DNA of 42,129 bases from Pseudomonadota bacterium (GTDB lineage: Bacteria > Pseudomonadota > Alphaproteobacteria > Caulobacterales > Caulobacteraceae). The notes below the pieces were generated by a model. It saw only the letters and a program-made list of their open reading frames with translations, made no database searches and was not told the DNA's origin. The stretch spans positions 1-42,129 of the forward strand of contig JAFAEC010000087.1 of the NCBI GenBank assembly GCA_023424215.1, in the 5' to 3' direction. Both the position numbers and the translations under genes were made by a program. Shown piece by piece: positions 1-7,941 of this stretch; position 1 is the stretch's first letter; every line of letters begins with the position of its first letter.

Positions 1-79
1 GAGCCGCGCAGGCCGCCGACGGCAGGGCGGCCGCGGCTCCGGCGGCGGCGAGGAAGGCGCGGCGGTCGAGCTGGGTCAT
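1..79 (-). CDS. N-terminus of a Tat-exported protein (partial)
   Basis: Only the first 26 codons are inside the window; the gene runs off the left edge. It starts at ATG (reverse of cat at 77-79) and reads MTQLDRRAFLAAAG followed by an Ala-rich hydrophobic stretch and a Cys (LPSAAC). The twin arginines in DRRAFLA and the weakly hydrophobic core are typical of a Tat signal peptide, so the mature protein is probably a folded, often cofactor-bearing, periplasmic enzyme. The Cys at residue 24 might be a lipidation site, but the lipobox is imperfect. The function cannot be deduced from this fragment. It lies downstream of rsmD on the same strand, 42 bp away. Confidence 0.6.
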   Translation of the reverse strand, partial: MTQLDRRAFLAAAGAAAALPSAACAA

Positions 80-121
80 GCGGCCAGCCTGCCTCGGAAC
101 CGCCGCCCGCGCCAGAGCGGC

Positions 122-694
122 TCAGCCTTGCGTCGCCGCCCTCAGGAACAGCACCCGCGCCGCGCCGTAGTCGCGCGCGTCCAGCCGCTCATAGCCCGGC
201 GTGTCGATCTCCGGCTCGTCCGAGCCGCGCTCGAACACCACGATCGCCCCCGGTTTCAGCCAGTCGCCCTCCAGCAGCCGCGCCAGCGACTGCTCGCCCA
301 GTCCCTTGCCGTAGGGCGGGTCGAGGAAGGCCAGGTCGAAGGCCTCGCCGGCCGAGCCCGGGCGCACGCCCAGATCGGTCGCGCTGCGCCGGTGCACCCG
401 CGTCCGGCCCATCAGGCCCCAGGCGTCGGCGTTCTCGCGGATCGCCCCGCGCGCCGCGTCGTCGGTCTCGACGAACAGGGCGAAGGCGGCGCCCCGGCTG
501 ATCGCCTCGAACCCCAGCGCCCCCGAACCCGCGAAAAGGTCGAGGACCCGCGCGCCCTCCAGCGGCTGGGCCCACACGGCATGCTCCAGCACGTTGAACA
601 CGGCCTGCCGCGCCCGGTCCGAGGTCGGGCGCGTGCCCTGCCCCTCCGGCGCGACGATGGCCCGCCCCTTCAGGCTTCCAGCGACGATGCGCAT
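122..694 (-). CDS. rsmD: 16S rRNA (guanine(966)-N(2))-methyltransferase RsmD
   Basis: This 190-residue protein should transfer a methyl group from SAM to N2 of G966 of 16S rRNA during 30S assembly in the cytoplasm. It begins MRIVAGSLKGR, the usual RsmD N-terminus. It has the SAM-binding motif I (DLFAGSGALGFEAISRGA, about residues 52-69) and the N-methyltransferase motif IV DPPY (FLDPPYGKG, about residue 123 on), and its length is normal for the family. The start ATG at 694 lies 3 bp after the stop of the RluB-type pseudouridine synthase on the same strand, so the two rRNA-modification genes form an operon. Identification is by motif and is secure. Confidence 0.93.
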   Translation of the reverse strand: MRIVAGSLKGRAIVAPEGQGTRPTSDRARQAVFNVLEHAVWAQPLEGARVLDLFAGSGALGFEAISRGAAFALFVETDDAARGAIRENADAWGLMGRTRVHRRSATDLGVRPGSAGEAFDLAFLDPPYGKGLGEQSLARLLEGDWLKPGAIVVFERGSDEPEIDTPGYERLDARDYGAARVLFLRAATQG

Positions 695-697
695 GCC

Positions 698-2110
698 TCA
701 GCCGCCCGAGCGCGGTCCGCGCGGGCCGCCGGTGCGCGGACCCGAGGGCCGCGATCCCCCGGCGGGCTTGCCCCCCGGCTTGCCGCCGAAGCCCGGCTTG
801 CCCCCGGACCGCGCGAAACCGGGCCTGCCGCCGCCGCCCTTGCGCGGCCCGCCGGCTCCGCGCGGCGTGTCGATGAACTGGTCCTCGCGCGGCTTGAAGG
901 CCCGCTTCGGCCGCTCGGCGCGCTCGGTCCGCTCGCCCTCGACCGCTTCCGGCCGCGCCCGCGGCTTGAAGCCCTTCTTCGGGTGTTCGAACTTCGGCTT
1001 GGCCTTGGCCCAGCCTTCGCCCTTCGGCGCCCGGCGGCCGGTGTCGCCGCCTTCCGAGGCTGCGGCCTCGGCGGCCCGCACCCGGCTGGGCTTGCGCGAG
1101 GGGTCGGACATCGCCGAACCCGAACGGCCCTTGACGATCGGCGCCGAGGTGCGGCGGCCGGGGATCGGCGCCGGCGTCTCGACCGTGTTGCCGGTCGGCA
1201 GGTTCTCCGGGCGGATGTACTGGCCCAGCATCTCGCGGATCACCCGCGGCCCGACCTCCTCGACCATGCCCACCGGCAAGGTGCCCAGCTGGAACGGCCC
1301 GTAGGCCAGGCGGATCAGCCGGTTCACGGTCAGGCCGAGGTGCTCCAGCACCTTGCGGACCTCGCGGTTCTTGCCCTCGGTGATCGAGACGCTGATCCAC
1401 AGGTTGGCCGAGGCCTTCTCGCCCTCCGCAGTCGGCTTCGCCTTGTCCAGTGTCGCCTCGACCGGGCCGTAGCGCACCCCGTCGACGGTCACCCCGTCCT
1501 TCAGCGTGTCCAGCTGCGCCTGGGTCACCCGGCCGCGGGCCCGCGCCCGGTACTGACGCACCAGCTCGGTCGAGGGCAGCTCCAGCGCCCGGCTCAGTTC
1601 GCCGTCGTTGGTCAGGATCAGCAGGCCCTCGGTGTTGAGGTCCAGCCGGCCGACCGAGATCACCCGCGGCAGGGTGCTGGGCAGGGCGTCGAACACCGTC
1701 GGCCGGCCCTGCGGGTCGCCGTGCGAGGTCACCAGCCCGGACGGCTTGTGGTAGCGCCACACCCGCGTCGCCTGGGCCGCGCCGATCGGCTTGCCGTCGA
1801 CGGTGATGACGTCCTCGCGGGTCACCAGCGTCGCCGGCGTGTCGAGAATCTTGCCGTTCACCGCCACCCGGCCGAGGCCGATCAGCCGCTCGACCTCACG
1901 GCGCGAGGCGATGCCGGCCCGGGCCATGGCCTTGGCGATGCGCTCGGTGCGCTTGGGTTCGGCCGGCGCGGCGGCGGGCTTTCCGCCCGGCTTGCCGCCC
2001 TTCGGCGGGCCTTTCGCGCCGTCCTTGGCGAAGGGTTTGCGGGGCCCGGGCTTGCGGTCGTCTTGACGCGGGCGGGGCTTCTTGTCGTTGTCGTTGGGAT
2101 GGCGGACCAT
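698..2110 (-). CDS. rluB: rRNA large-subunit pseudouridine synthase, RluB/RsuA family, with long disordered tails
   Basis: The protein has 470 residues. After a Lys/Pro/Gly-rich N-terminal segment of about 50 residues comes an S4 RNA-binding domain (RIAKAMARAGIASRREVERLI). The RsuA/RluB/RluE-type catalytic domain follows, with the signature VGRLDLNTEGLLILTNDG, whose Asp in GRLD is the catalytic nucleophile of the family. The last 170 or so residues are low-complexity, rich in Arg, Lys, Gly and Pro, and probably disordered. Family members isomerise a uridine in 23S rRNA (helix 89 for RluB); the exact target is inferred. I chose the ATG at 2110 (MVRHPNDNDKK) because the frame upstream only mirrors tadA. 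This start overlaps the divergent tadA start by 12 bp, and neither has an obvious Shine-Dalgarno. It is followed by rsmD, 3 bp downstream. Confidence 0.88.
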   Translation of the reverse strand: MVRHPNDNDKKPRPRQDDRKPGPRKPFAKDGAKGPPKGGKPGGKPAAAPAEPKRTERIAKAMARAGIASRREVERLIGLGRVAVNGKILDTPATLVTREDVITVDGKPIGAAQATRVWRYHKPSGLVTSHGDPQGRPTVFDALPSTLPRVISVGRLDLNTEGLLILTNDGELSRALELPSTELVRQYRARARGRVTQAQLDTLKDGVTVDGVRYGPVEATLDKAKPTAEGEKASANLWISVSITEGKNREVRKVLEHLGLTVNRLIRLAYGPFQLGTLPVGMVEEVGPRVIREMLGQYIRPENLPTGNTVETPAPIPGRRTSAPIVKGRSGSAMSDPSRKPSRVRAAEAAASEGGDTGRRAPKGEGWAKAKPKFEHPKKGFKPRARPEAVEGERTERAERPKRAFKPREDQFIDTPRGAGGPRKGGGGRPGFARSGGKPGFGGKPGGKPAGGSRPSGPRTGGPRGPRSGG

Positions 2111-2584
2111 GATGAGCGGTTCATGCGCATGGCGCTGGACCAAGCGCAAGCGGCGGCGAACGAGGGCGAGACGCCCGTCGGCTGCGTGATCGTCGACGAA
2201 AGCGACGGATCGGTCGTGGCGACCGGCCGCAACCACCCGATCAGGGCCCACGATCCGACCGCCCACGCCGAGATCGCGGCCCTGCGCGCCGCGGCGGCGA
2301 AGCTGGGCAATTACCGGCTGACCGGCCTGACCCTCTATGTCACGCTCGAACCCTGCGCCATGTGCGCCGGCGCGATCAGCCACGCCCGCATCGGCCGGGT
2401 GGTCTGGGGCGCGGACGATCCGAAGGGCGGCGCGGTGGCCCACGGACCGCGCTTCTTCGACCAGCCGACCTGCCACTGGCGGCCGTCGGTTCAGGGCGGG
2501 GTGCTCGCCCACGAGGGAGCCGCCCTGCTGCGCGACTTCTTCCGCGCCCGGCGCAAAGGAACGGCCGCCGCGACGGCGCGTTGA
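2099..2584 (+). CDS. tadA: tRNA-specific adenosine deaminase TadA
   Basis: This 161-residue protein should deaminate A34 to inosine in the anticodon of tRNA-Arg(ACG), which is normally an essential reaction. The cytidine/deoxycytidylate deaminase zinc site is complete: His56 and the proton-shuttling Glu58 in TAHAEIAAL, and Cys86/Cys89 in EPCAMCAGAI. The C-terminus (LRDFFRARRK) has the basic helix common in TadA. The ATG at 2099 lies inside the coding sequence of the divergent pseudouridine synthase, so the 5' ends overlap. A start at ATG 2123 (MRMALDQA) would remove the overlap and still leave a full deaminase domain, so the exact start is uncertain. Confidence 0.93.
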   Translation: MADHDERFMRMALDQAQAAANEGETPVGCVIVDESDGSVVATGRNHPIRAHDPTAHAEIAALRAAAAKLGNYRLTGLTLYVTLEPCAMCAGAISHARIGRVVWGADDPKGGAVAHGPRFFDQPTCHWRPSVQGGVLAHEGAALLRDFFRARRKGTAAATAR

Positions 2585-2614
2585 TCGGCCGGTTCCAACG
2601 GCAAGGCTTGTTTC

Positions 2615-3019
2615 ATGCGCGCGTTTCTCGTCTGCGTCCTCGGCCTTGGCGTCCTCGCCGGATGCGGCCCGAACCCGGACGAGGCCCCGACGGACGGCGA
2701 CGCGGTCCGCGAACGCGCCGAACAGGCCCAGACGGCGCGACGCCGCACCGGCGCGGAAATCCAGAGCCGGGTGATGAACCGGGTCATCCGCACCGTCTAT
2801 CTGTGCAACAACAGCGAGCGCCTGTCGGTCGACTTCGACAATCCGCGGCGGATGGCGACCATCCGCGACTCCAGCGGGAAGGCGGTCGACCTGTACCAGG
2901 AGCGCGCCGCCGACGGCATATGGTACCGCGCCTCCGGCTATGAGCTGCGCGGCGTCGGCGCCATGGCCACATGGACCGCCGACGGCCGCGAGCCGACCGA
3001 GTGCCGCGCCGTGGACTAG
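2615..3019 (+). CDS. MliC-like lipoprotein (possible C-type lysozyme inhibitor)
   Basis: This 134-residue precursor has a type II signal peptide with lipobox LAGC (Cys17). The C-terminal half (about 60-134) fits the MliC/PliC fold: an early Cys (YLCNNSERLSVDF), strands with a dGK..L core, a YELRG..AMATW segment and a closing Cys (TECRAV) that could pair with the first. MliC-family lipoproteins sit in the envelope and bind C-type lysozyme. Here the family assignment is good by pattern, but inhibitory activity is inference. It follows tadA by 30 bp on the same strand. Its stop overlaps that of the convergent GNAT gene by a few bases. Confidence 0.7.
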   Translation: MRAFLVCVLGLGVLAGCGPNPDEAPTDGDAVRERAEQAQTARRRTGAEIQSRVMNRVIRTVYLCNNSERLSVDFDNPRRMATIRDSSGKAVDLYQERAADGIWYRASGYELRGVGAMATWTADGREPTECRAVD

Positions 3020-3609
3020 AAGGCCGCCAGCCGCGCCTCGAGCCGCGCGCGCACTCCCGGCCAGTCGTCGTCGAGGATGGCGAACTGGGCCGTGTCGCGG
3101 ATCCGGCCAGTCCAGGTGATCTTGTGCTTGCGCAGCACCCCCTCGTCCCGGGCGCCCAGCTTACGGATCGCCGCCTGGCTGCCCGGGTTGATCGCATCGG
3201 TGATGATCTCGACCCGCACCGCGCCGGCGTCGAAGGCGTGACCCAGCAGAAGCCGCTTGCACGCCGGGTTCACCGGTCCGCCGCGCGCCTCGGGGCGGTA
3301 GAAGGTCGAGCCGATCTCGCAGCGACGATAGTCGGGCTTTATCTCGTACAGGCTGGTCGTGCCGACGACGCGGCCGCTCGCCTGGTGCCGCACCGCCCAC
3401 GGAATGCGGCTGCCGGCCGCCATCGCCGCCAGCGCCGCCTCCCACCAGCCGTTGAAATGCGGGCCCCAGGCGGCGCCGACCATGATCTCCCAGGCCTCGG
3501 GGTCGCAATCCAGCGCCTCCCGGACCTCCTCGCGCAGGGCCGGCGAGAACGGCTCCAGCCGGACGAAGCGGTCCTCCAGCACCACCGCGCTCAGCGTCAT
3601 CCGGCTCAC
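3016..3609 (-). CDS. GNAT-family N-acetyltransferase (RimJ/RimL-like)
   Basis: This protein of about 197 residues resembles the RimJ/RimL-type GNAT group (Acetyltransf_3). It has an N-terminal EDRFVRLEPFSPALREEV, a central GTTSLYEI..DYRRCEIGSTFYRP beta-strand pair, and a later RVEIITDAINPGSQAAIRKLGARDEGVLRKH segment that matches the acetyl-CoA and GNAT C-terminal motifs. The substrate is unknown; relatives acetylate protein N-termini, amino acids or small amines. A GTG at 3609 overlaps the aroB stop (GTGA), suggesting translational coupling; the ATG at 3600 is an equally reasonable start and gives MTLSAVVLED. It is the last gene of the aroK-aroB unit on this strand. Confidence 0.82.
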   Translation of the reverse strand: MSRMTLSAVVLEDRFVRLEPFSPALREEVREALDCDPEAWEIMVGAAWGPHFNGWWEAALAAMAAGSRIPWAVRHQASGRVVGTTSLYEIKPDYRRCEIGSTFYRPEARGGPVNPACKRLLLGHAFDAGAVRVEIITDAINPGSQAAIRKLGARDEGVLRKHKITWTGRIRDTAQFAILDDDWPGVRARLEARLAAF

Positions 3610-4712
3610 GCCGCCCCCTCCGCGCGCAGGAAGGCGGCGACCGTCTTGCGATCGACGCCCTTCTGGACGAAGGCCTCGCCGATCCCCCGCGCCAGGACGA
3701 GGGTCAGGCGGCCGCCCTCGGCCTTCTTGTCTCCCGCCATCCGCTTCAACAAGGCGTCGGCGTGGAAGGAGCCGGCCGCCTCAAGCGCCGTCGGCAATCC
3801 GGCGGAAGCCGCCACGCGTGCGACCCGCTCGGCGTCCCCGGCCGGACAGAGTCCTTGCGCGGCCGAGTATCGGAAGGCCAGCACGCATCCCAGCGCCACC
3901 GCCTCCCCGTGGGTCAGCCGGGTCTCGTCGAAGTCCAGCTCGGCCTCCAGCGCATGACCGAAGGTGTGGCCGAGATTGAGCAGGGCGCGCCGCCCCGCCT
4001 CCTTCTCGTCGTCGCCGACGATCCGGCTCTTGATCTCCACTGACCGGACCACCGCCCTCTCCAGGGCCGACGGATCGCCCGCCGCACCGGCCGCGCCCTC
4101 TCCGGCCAGCCAGTCGAAGAAGCCCGCGTCGCAGATGAGGCCGTGCTTGAGCACCTCGGCCCAGCCCGAGCGCACCTGCCGCCGGGGCAGGGTCGACAGC
4201 AGATCGATGTCCGCCAGCACCAGCCGCGGCTGATGAAACGCCCCGACCAGGTTCTTGCCGCGGGGCGTGTCGATCGCGGTCTTTCCGCCGACCGAGGAGT
4301 CCACCTGGGCCAGCAGGGTGGTCGGGACCTGCACGAAGTCGATGCCGCGCATGTACAGCGCCGCCGCCAGCCCGGCCAGGTCCCCGACCACCCCGCCGCC
4401 GAGGGCGATGACCAGATCGGTGCGGTCCAGGCCAAATGCGGCGAGCCGGTCGAGCACCCGCTCCAGCTCGGCGAAGGATTTCGAGCCCTCGCCGGGCGGA
4501 ACCGTCAGCAGGCGCGCGCGCAGGCCCGCAGCCTCCAGCGCCGCCAGCGTCGCGGGCCCGTGGAGCGCCGCGACCGTCTCGTCGGTGACCACCGCCGCGC
4601 GGCCTCTCGCCAGCGGGGCGATCCGGGTTCCGAGCGATTCCAGCAGTCCGCGGCCGACGATCACCTCGTAAGGCCGGAAGCCTGCGCCGGAGACGGGGAT
4701 TCGGGTGCTCAC
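3606..4712 (-). CDS. aroB: 3-dehydroquinate synthase AroB
   Basis: This 368-residue enzyme converts DAHP to 3-dehydroquinate, the second step of the shikimate pathway, using NAD and a divalent metal. Recognisable features are the NAD-binding glycine loop (ALGGGVVGDLAGLAAALYMRG), the PTTLLAQVDSSVGGKTAID motif, the KNLVGAFHQP motif, and metal-ligand segments RALLNLGHTFGHALE and LTHGEAVALG. Its length is normal. It starts at GTG 4712, which overlaps the aroK stop in a GTGA, so aroK and aroB are translationally coupled. The GNAT gene follows with the same kind of overlap. Confidence 0.96.
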   Translation of the reverse strand: MSTRIPVSGAGFRPYEVIVGRGLLESLGTRIAPLARGRAAVVTDETVAALHGPATLAALEAAGLRARLLTVPPGEGSKSFAELERVLDRLAAFGLDRTDLVIALGGGVVGDLAGLAAALYMRGIDFVQVPTTLLAQVDSSVGGKTAIDTPRGKNLVGAFHQPRLVLADIDLLSTLPRRQVRSGWAEVLKHGLICDAGFFDWLAGEGAAGAAGDPSALERAVVRSVEIKSRIVGDDEKEAGRRALLNLGHTFGHALEAELDFDETRLTHGEAVALGCVLAFRYSAAQGLCPAGDAERVARVAASAGLPTALEAAGSFHADALLKRMAGDKKAEGGRLTLVLARGIGEAFVQKGVDRKTVAAFLRAEGAA

Positions 4713-5272
4713 GGGCGGCTCTCCAGAATTCCGTGCGCCTGCAGCGCCCGAAGGATGGCCTCGACCGCCTCGCCGTGGGCGCCCCCGGTGACGTCCACCA
4801 CAAGATCGGCGCCCGCGTACACGGGGTAGCGCGCCTCGGCCAGCTGGCCGAGCGCCTCCAGCGGCTCGCGACCGCGCAACAGGGGCCGGGTGTCGCGCCG
4901 CTGCACCCGCTGGGCCACGATCGCCAGATCGGCGCGCATCCAGACGGTCACCGCCCGGGCCTTCATCAGCGCGCGGGTCTCAGGATTGAGCATCGCCCCG
5001 CCCCCCGTGGCGATCACCTTGCGGGGCCCCTCCAGCAGGCGGCGCATCACGCGCGCCTCGCCGGCCCGGAACTCGCTCTCGCCATAGCGCGCGAAGATGT
5101 CGGAGACCGTCATGGCCGCGGCCGCCTCGATCTCGACGTCTCCGTCGGCGAACGGCAGATGCAGGCGACGGGCCAGCCGCCGGCCCACCGTCGTTTTGCC
5201 CACGCCCATCAGCCCGACCAGGGCTATGGTGCGCTCCTGGACGGGAATCGGATCGAGGTCGTTCGCAGGCAT
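4709..5272 (-). CDS. aroK: Shikimate kinase AroK
   Basis: This 187-residue enzyme phosphorylates shikimate at the 3-hydroxyl with ATP. The Walker A loop is GLMGVGKTT (residues 20-28). The shikimate-binding DGD..IE segment lies near residues 43-48, FRAGEARVMRRLL follows, and the GGGAML loop sits near 90. The lid arginines (RRDTRPLL) are also present. I set the start at ATG 5272 (MPANDLDPIPVQERT); the open frame continues upstream only because it mirrors xerD. It is the first gene of the aroK-aroB-GNAT unit. The divergent xerD starts only 51 bp away, so both promoters must lie in this short gap or within the genes. Confidence 0.95.
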   Translation of the reverse strand: MPANDLDPIPVQERTIALVGLMGVGKTTVGRRLARRLHLPFADGDVEIEAAAAMTVSDIFARYGESEFRAGEARVMRRLLEGPRKVIATGGGAMLNPETRALMKARAVTVWMRADLAIVAQRVQRRDTRPLLRGREPLEALGQLAEARYPVYAGADLVVDVTGGAHGEAVEAILRALQAHGILESRP

Positions 5273-5323
5273 GGCTCCGCCACCCTCTACACGAAGCCGC
5301 GCGTCGGCAAAGCGCGCGGCGCC

Positions 5324-6223
5324 ATGAGCACGCCCCAGATCGAAGCCTTTCTCGAGATGATGGCGGTCGAGCGGGCCGCCTCGCCGCACACGCTCGCCGC
5401 CTACGGCCGCGACCTCGCCGACGCCGAGGCGGGGATCGAGGGAGGACTGATGGCCGCCGACGAGCAGGCTGTCGAAACCTGGTACGCCGGCCTCGGAGTC
5501 CGCGGCCTCTCCCCCGCCACCCAGGCCCGCCGCCGCGCCGCCGTGCGCCAGTTCTACCGCTTCGCGCTCGGAGAGGGCTGGCGCGGCGACGATCCCTCGC
5601 GCCGCCTCGACGCCCCGAAGCAGGGTCGATCCCTGCCGAAAAGCCTGTCGCGCGACGAGATCGAGCGACTGCTCGCCGCGGCGGCGGCTCGCGACGGCGC
5701 CGCGGGCCTCCGGCTCGTCGCGCTGGTCGAACTGGCCTACGCCTCGGGTCTGCGGGTCTCCGAACTGCTGGCCCTGAAGGTGGAGGCGGTGCGCCGCGAT
5801 CCCGCCTTCCTGATCGTGCGCGGCAAGGGCGGCAAGGAGCGGCTGGCCCCCCTGAACGCTTCCGCGCGCGAAGCGGTCAAGACCTGGCTCTCCGCTCGCT
5901 ACGCCGCTCGCAAGCCGGAGACTCCGGACAGCCCCTGGCTGTTCCCCTCCCCCGCCGGCCGCAGCCACCTTACGCCCCGCCGCTTCGCCCAGTTGCTGGA
6001 CCAAGCGGCCATCGACGCCGGGATCGATCCCGCCCGCGTCAGCCCCCACGTCCTGCGGCACGCCTTCGCGACCCATCTGCTCGAGGGCGGCGCCGACCTG
6101 CGCGTGGTCCAGACCCTCCTCGGCCACGCCGACATCGGCACGACCCAGATCTACACCCACGTGGCGGTCGACCGGCTGACGCAAACGGTGCGGGAGAAGC
6201 ATCCGCTCGCCCGCGACCGCTGA
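5324..6223 (+). CDS. xerD: Site-specific tyrosine recombinase XerD
   Basis: This 299-residue protein has an N-terminal SAM-like core-binding domain (about 1-90) and a C-terminal catalytic domain. All catalytic residues are visible: Arg144 in ASGLRVSELL, Lys168 in GKGGKERLAPL, His242 and Arg245 in HVLRHAFATH, His268 in LLGHADIGTTQIYTHV, and the nucleophile Tyr277. XerCD resolves chromosome dimers at dif near the septum. The housekeeping neighbours (aroK, accA) and normal length argue for XerD rather than a phage integrase. XerC and XerD are hard to separate by eye, so the D assignment is likely but not certain. Confidence 0.87.
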   Translation: MSTPQIEAFLEMMAVERAASPHTLAAYGRDLADAEAGIEGGLMAADEQAVETWYAGLGVRGLSPATQARRRAAVRQFYRFALGEGWRGDDPSRRLDAPKQGRSLPKSLSRDEIERLLAAAAARDGAAGLRLVALVELAYASGLRVSELLALKVEAVRRDPAFLIVRGKGGKERLAPLNASAREAVKTWLSARYAARKPETPDSPWLFPSPAGRSHLTPRRFAQLLDQAAIDAGIDPARVSPHVLRHAFATHLLEGGADLRVVQTLLGHADIGTTQIYTHVAVDRLTQTVREKHPLARDR

Positions 6224-6308
6224 ACCGCCGCTTGCCCCCCGGCGTTGACCTGACTAGGTTCCGCCGCCTTCCGATGCGCCGTCGCGGCGCGACCTGACCG
6301 GACGCCTG

Positions 6309-7259
6309 ATGGCCACGCATTACCTCGATTTCGAAAAGCCGATCGCCGAGCTGGAGGCCAAGATCGAGGAGCTGTCCCTGCTCTCCTCGTCCGCCGGCTC
6401 GTTCGACGCCGAGATCGAGGGGCTGCGCAGGAAGGTGGAGCAGCTTCGCAAGAAGACCTATGCCTCGCTCGACCCGTGGATGAAGACCCAGGTCGCGCGC
6501 CACCCCCAGCGGCCGCACTTCGTCGACTACGTCGACGGCCTGTTCACCGACTTCGTCGAGCTGAAGGGCGACCGCCAGTTCGGCGACGATCAGGCCATCC
6601 TCGGCGGCCTCGCCCGCTTCCGTGGCCGGGCGGTGGTGATCATGGGCCATGAGAAGGGCCACGACACCCAGACCCGTCTGACCCACAATTTCGGCATGGC
6701 GAGGCCGGAGGGCTACCGCAAGGCGGTGCGCCTGATGGACATGGCCGAGCACTACGGACTTCCGGTGCTCAGCTTCGTCGACACCGCCGGCGCCTATCCC
6801 GGCCTCGGCGCCGAGGAGCGCGGCCAAGCCGAGGCCATCGCCCGCTCCACCGAGCGCTGCCTCACCCTTGGCGTGCCCTCGATCGCCACCATCACCGGCG
6901 AGGGCGGCTCCGGCGGCGCCATCGCCATCGCCGCGGCGAGCCGGGTGCTGATGCTCGAGCATTCGATCTATTCGGTCATCTCGCCGGAGGGCGCGGCCGG
7001 CATCCTGTGGCGCGACGGCGCGCGGGCGAAGGACGCCGCCATGGCCATGAAGATCACCGCCCCGGACCTCGTCGGATTGGGGATCGTCGACCGCATCATC
7101 GCCGAGCCGACCGGTGGGGCCCACGCTGATCGAGCGGCCGCCGTGGCGCAGGTCGGCGACGTCCTCACCGAGGAGCTGGAGGCGATGTCCGGGCTTTCGG
7201 CGGACGAGGTCCGCAAGGGCAGGGCTGAGCGCTTCTACGCCATCGGCCGTTTGGGCTGA
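6309..7259 (+). CDS. accA: Acetyl-CoA carboxylase carboxyltransferase subunit alpha
   Basis: This 316-residue protein is the alpha half of the carboxyltransferase that moves the carboxyl group from carboxybiotin to acetyl-CoA, making malonyl-CoA for fatty acid synthesis. It starts MATHYLDFEKPIAELEAKIEEL as in most AccA proteins. It contains the crotonase-like core with GHEKGHDTQTR, NFGMARPEGYRKA, FVDTAGAYPG and GEGGSGGAIAIA, and later ISPEGAAGILWRD. Its length matches the family and it is complete. It follows xerD by 85 bp. That gap contains a small hairpin (GCGCCG-TCG-CGGCGC, 6276-6290). Confidence 0.97.
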   Translation: MATHYLDFEKPIAELEAKIEELSLLSSSAGSFDAEIEGLRRKVEQLRKKTYASLDPWMKTQVARHPQRPHFVDYVDGLFTDFVELKGDRQFGDDQAILGGLARFRGRAVVIMGHEKGHDTQTRLTHNFGMARPEGYRKAVRLMDMAEHYGLPVLSFVDTAGAYPGLGAEERGQAEAIARSTERCLTLGVPSIATITGEGGSGGAIAIAAASRVLMLEHSIYSVISPEGAAGILWRDGARAKDAAMAMKITAPDLVGLGIVDRIIAEPTGGAHADRAAAVAQVGDVLTEELEAMSGLSADEVRKGRAERFYAIGRLG

Positions 7260-7347
7260 GAACGTCCTTAACGCTTCTTCTACGGTTGTCTGACAAGCCT
7301 CCCCGCAGTCTCAGGTTGCGTGGCGCGATCTGGTCGGGGGCATCGGC

Positions 7348-7941
7348 GTGGGCACTGTTGGCGAGGCTCTGCGGGAAACCGCGATCATCAACCTGACCGG
7401 CGCCATCACCATGGTGGTGGACGACTCCCCGTTCTCGGCCGAGATCACCAGCAGCGCCCTGCTCGGCTTCGGCATCCGCACCCGCTATTCGTGCCGCAGC
7501 GCCCCGGAGGCGATGGAGATCCTGCGCGGAACCGAGATCGACCTGCTGGTGGTCGACTGCGAAATGCCGGGCATGGACGGCTTCGAACTCGTGCATTGGC
7601 TGCGACGTTCAGGTCCGCCCAACGCCTTTCTGCCCGTGATCATGACAGCGGCCCACATCCGCCGCTCGATGGTCGACAAGGCCCGGAATTGCGGCGCCAA
7701 CTACATCGTCACCAAGCCGTTCAGCGCCTCCAGCCTGCTGGAGCGGATCGTCTGGGTGGCCCGCGACACCCGTCCGTTCCTTGAGGTTGGCGAGTCCTTC
7801 GGCCCGGACCGCCGGTTCCGCGACGGCGAGGCGCCTGGCGACGAACGCCGCGCAGAGATCCTTCGCCGCGGAGAGTTTGAGGCCCGGAACGCCGCCGCCG
7901 TCATGGCCGGCCCCGAGGCGGCGACAGGGAGCGGCTGTTGA
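7348..7941 (+). CDS. Single-domain response regulator (CheY-like receiver)
   Basis: This 197-residue protein has one receiver domain (about residues 20-145). The acidic pair is Asp25/Asp26 (VVDDSPFS), the phosphoacceptor is Asp70 (VVDCEMPGMDGF), and Thr100 (MTAAH) and Lys123 (VTKPFSA) complete the active site. The last 50 residues are charged and contain no recognisable output domain. I placed the start at GTG 7348, but the ATG at 7411 lies right before the first strand and would leave a bare receiver. Its stop overlaps the next gene (TTGA), and that gene looks like an HPt protein, so the two probably act in one phosphorelay. The cognate kinase is not nearby. Confidence 0.85.
   Translation: MGTVGEALRETAIINLTGAITMVVDDSPFSAEITSSALLGFGIRTRYSCRSAPEAMEILRGTEIDLLVVDCEMPGMDGFELVHWLRRSGPPNAFLPVIMTAAHIRRSMVDKARNCGANYIVTKPFSASSLLERIVWVARDTRPFLEVGESFGPDRRFRDGEAPGDERRAEILRRGEFEARNAAAVMAGPEAATGSGC

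Noticed and set aside
128..2096. Long open frame on the plus strand opposite rsmD and the pseudouridine synthase
   Set aside because: It is a compositional shadow of GC-rich, Arg/Pro/Gly-rich genes on the other strand and only becomes real at tadA; the upstream part has no domain and no start context.
5324..6223. Phage or island integrase
   Set aside because: Length, the complete Xer signature and the housekeeping neighbours aroK and accA fit XerD; no mobile genes are nearby.
6245..6290. Promoter (TTGACC) and hairpin before accA
   Set aside because: TTGACC has no acceptable -10 at proper spacing, and the 6-bp hairpin has no T-run; not enough to list as features.
7260..7347. CtrA site (TTAACG) before the response regulator gene
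   Set aside because: Only one half-site is present; the second at the 7-base spacing does not match.
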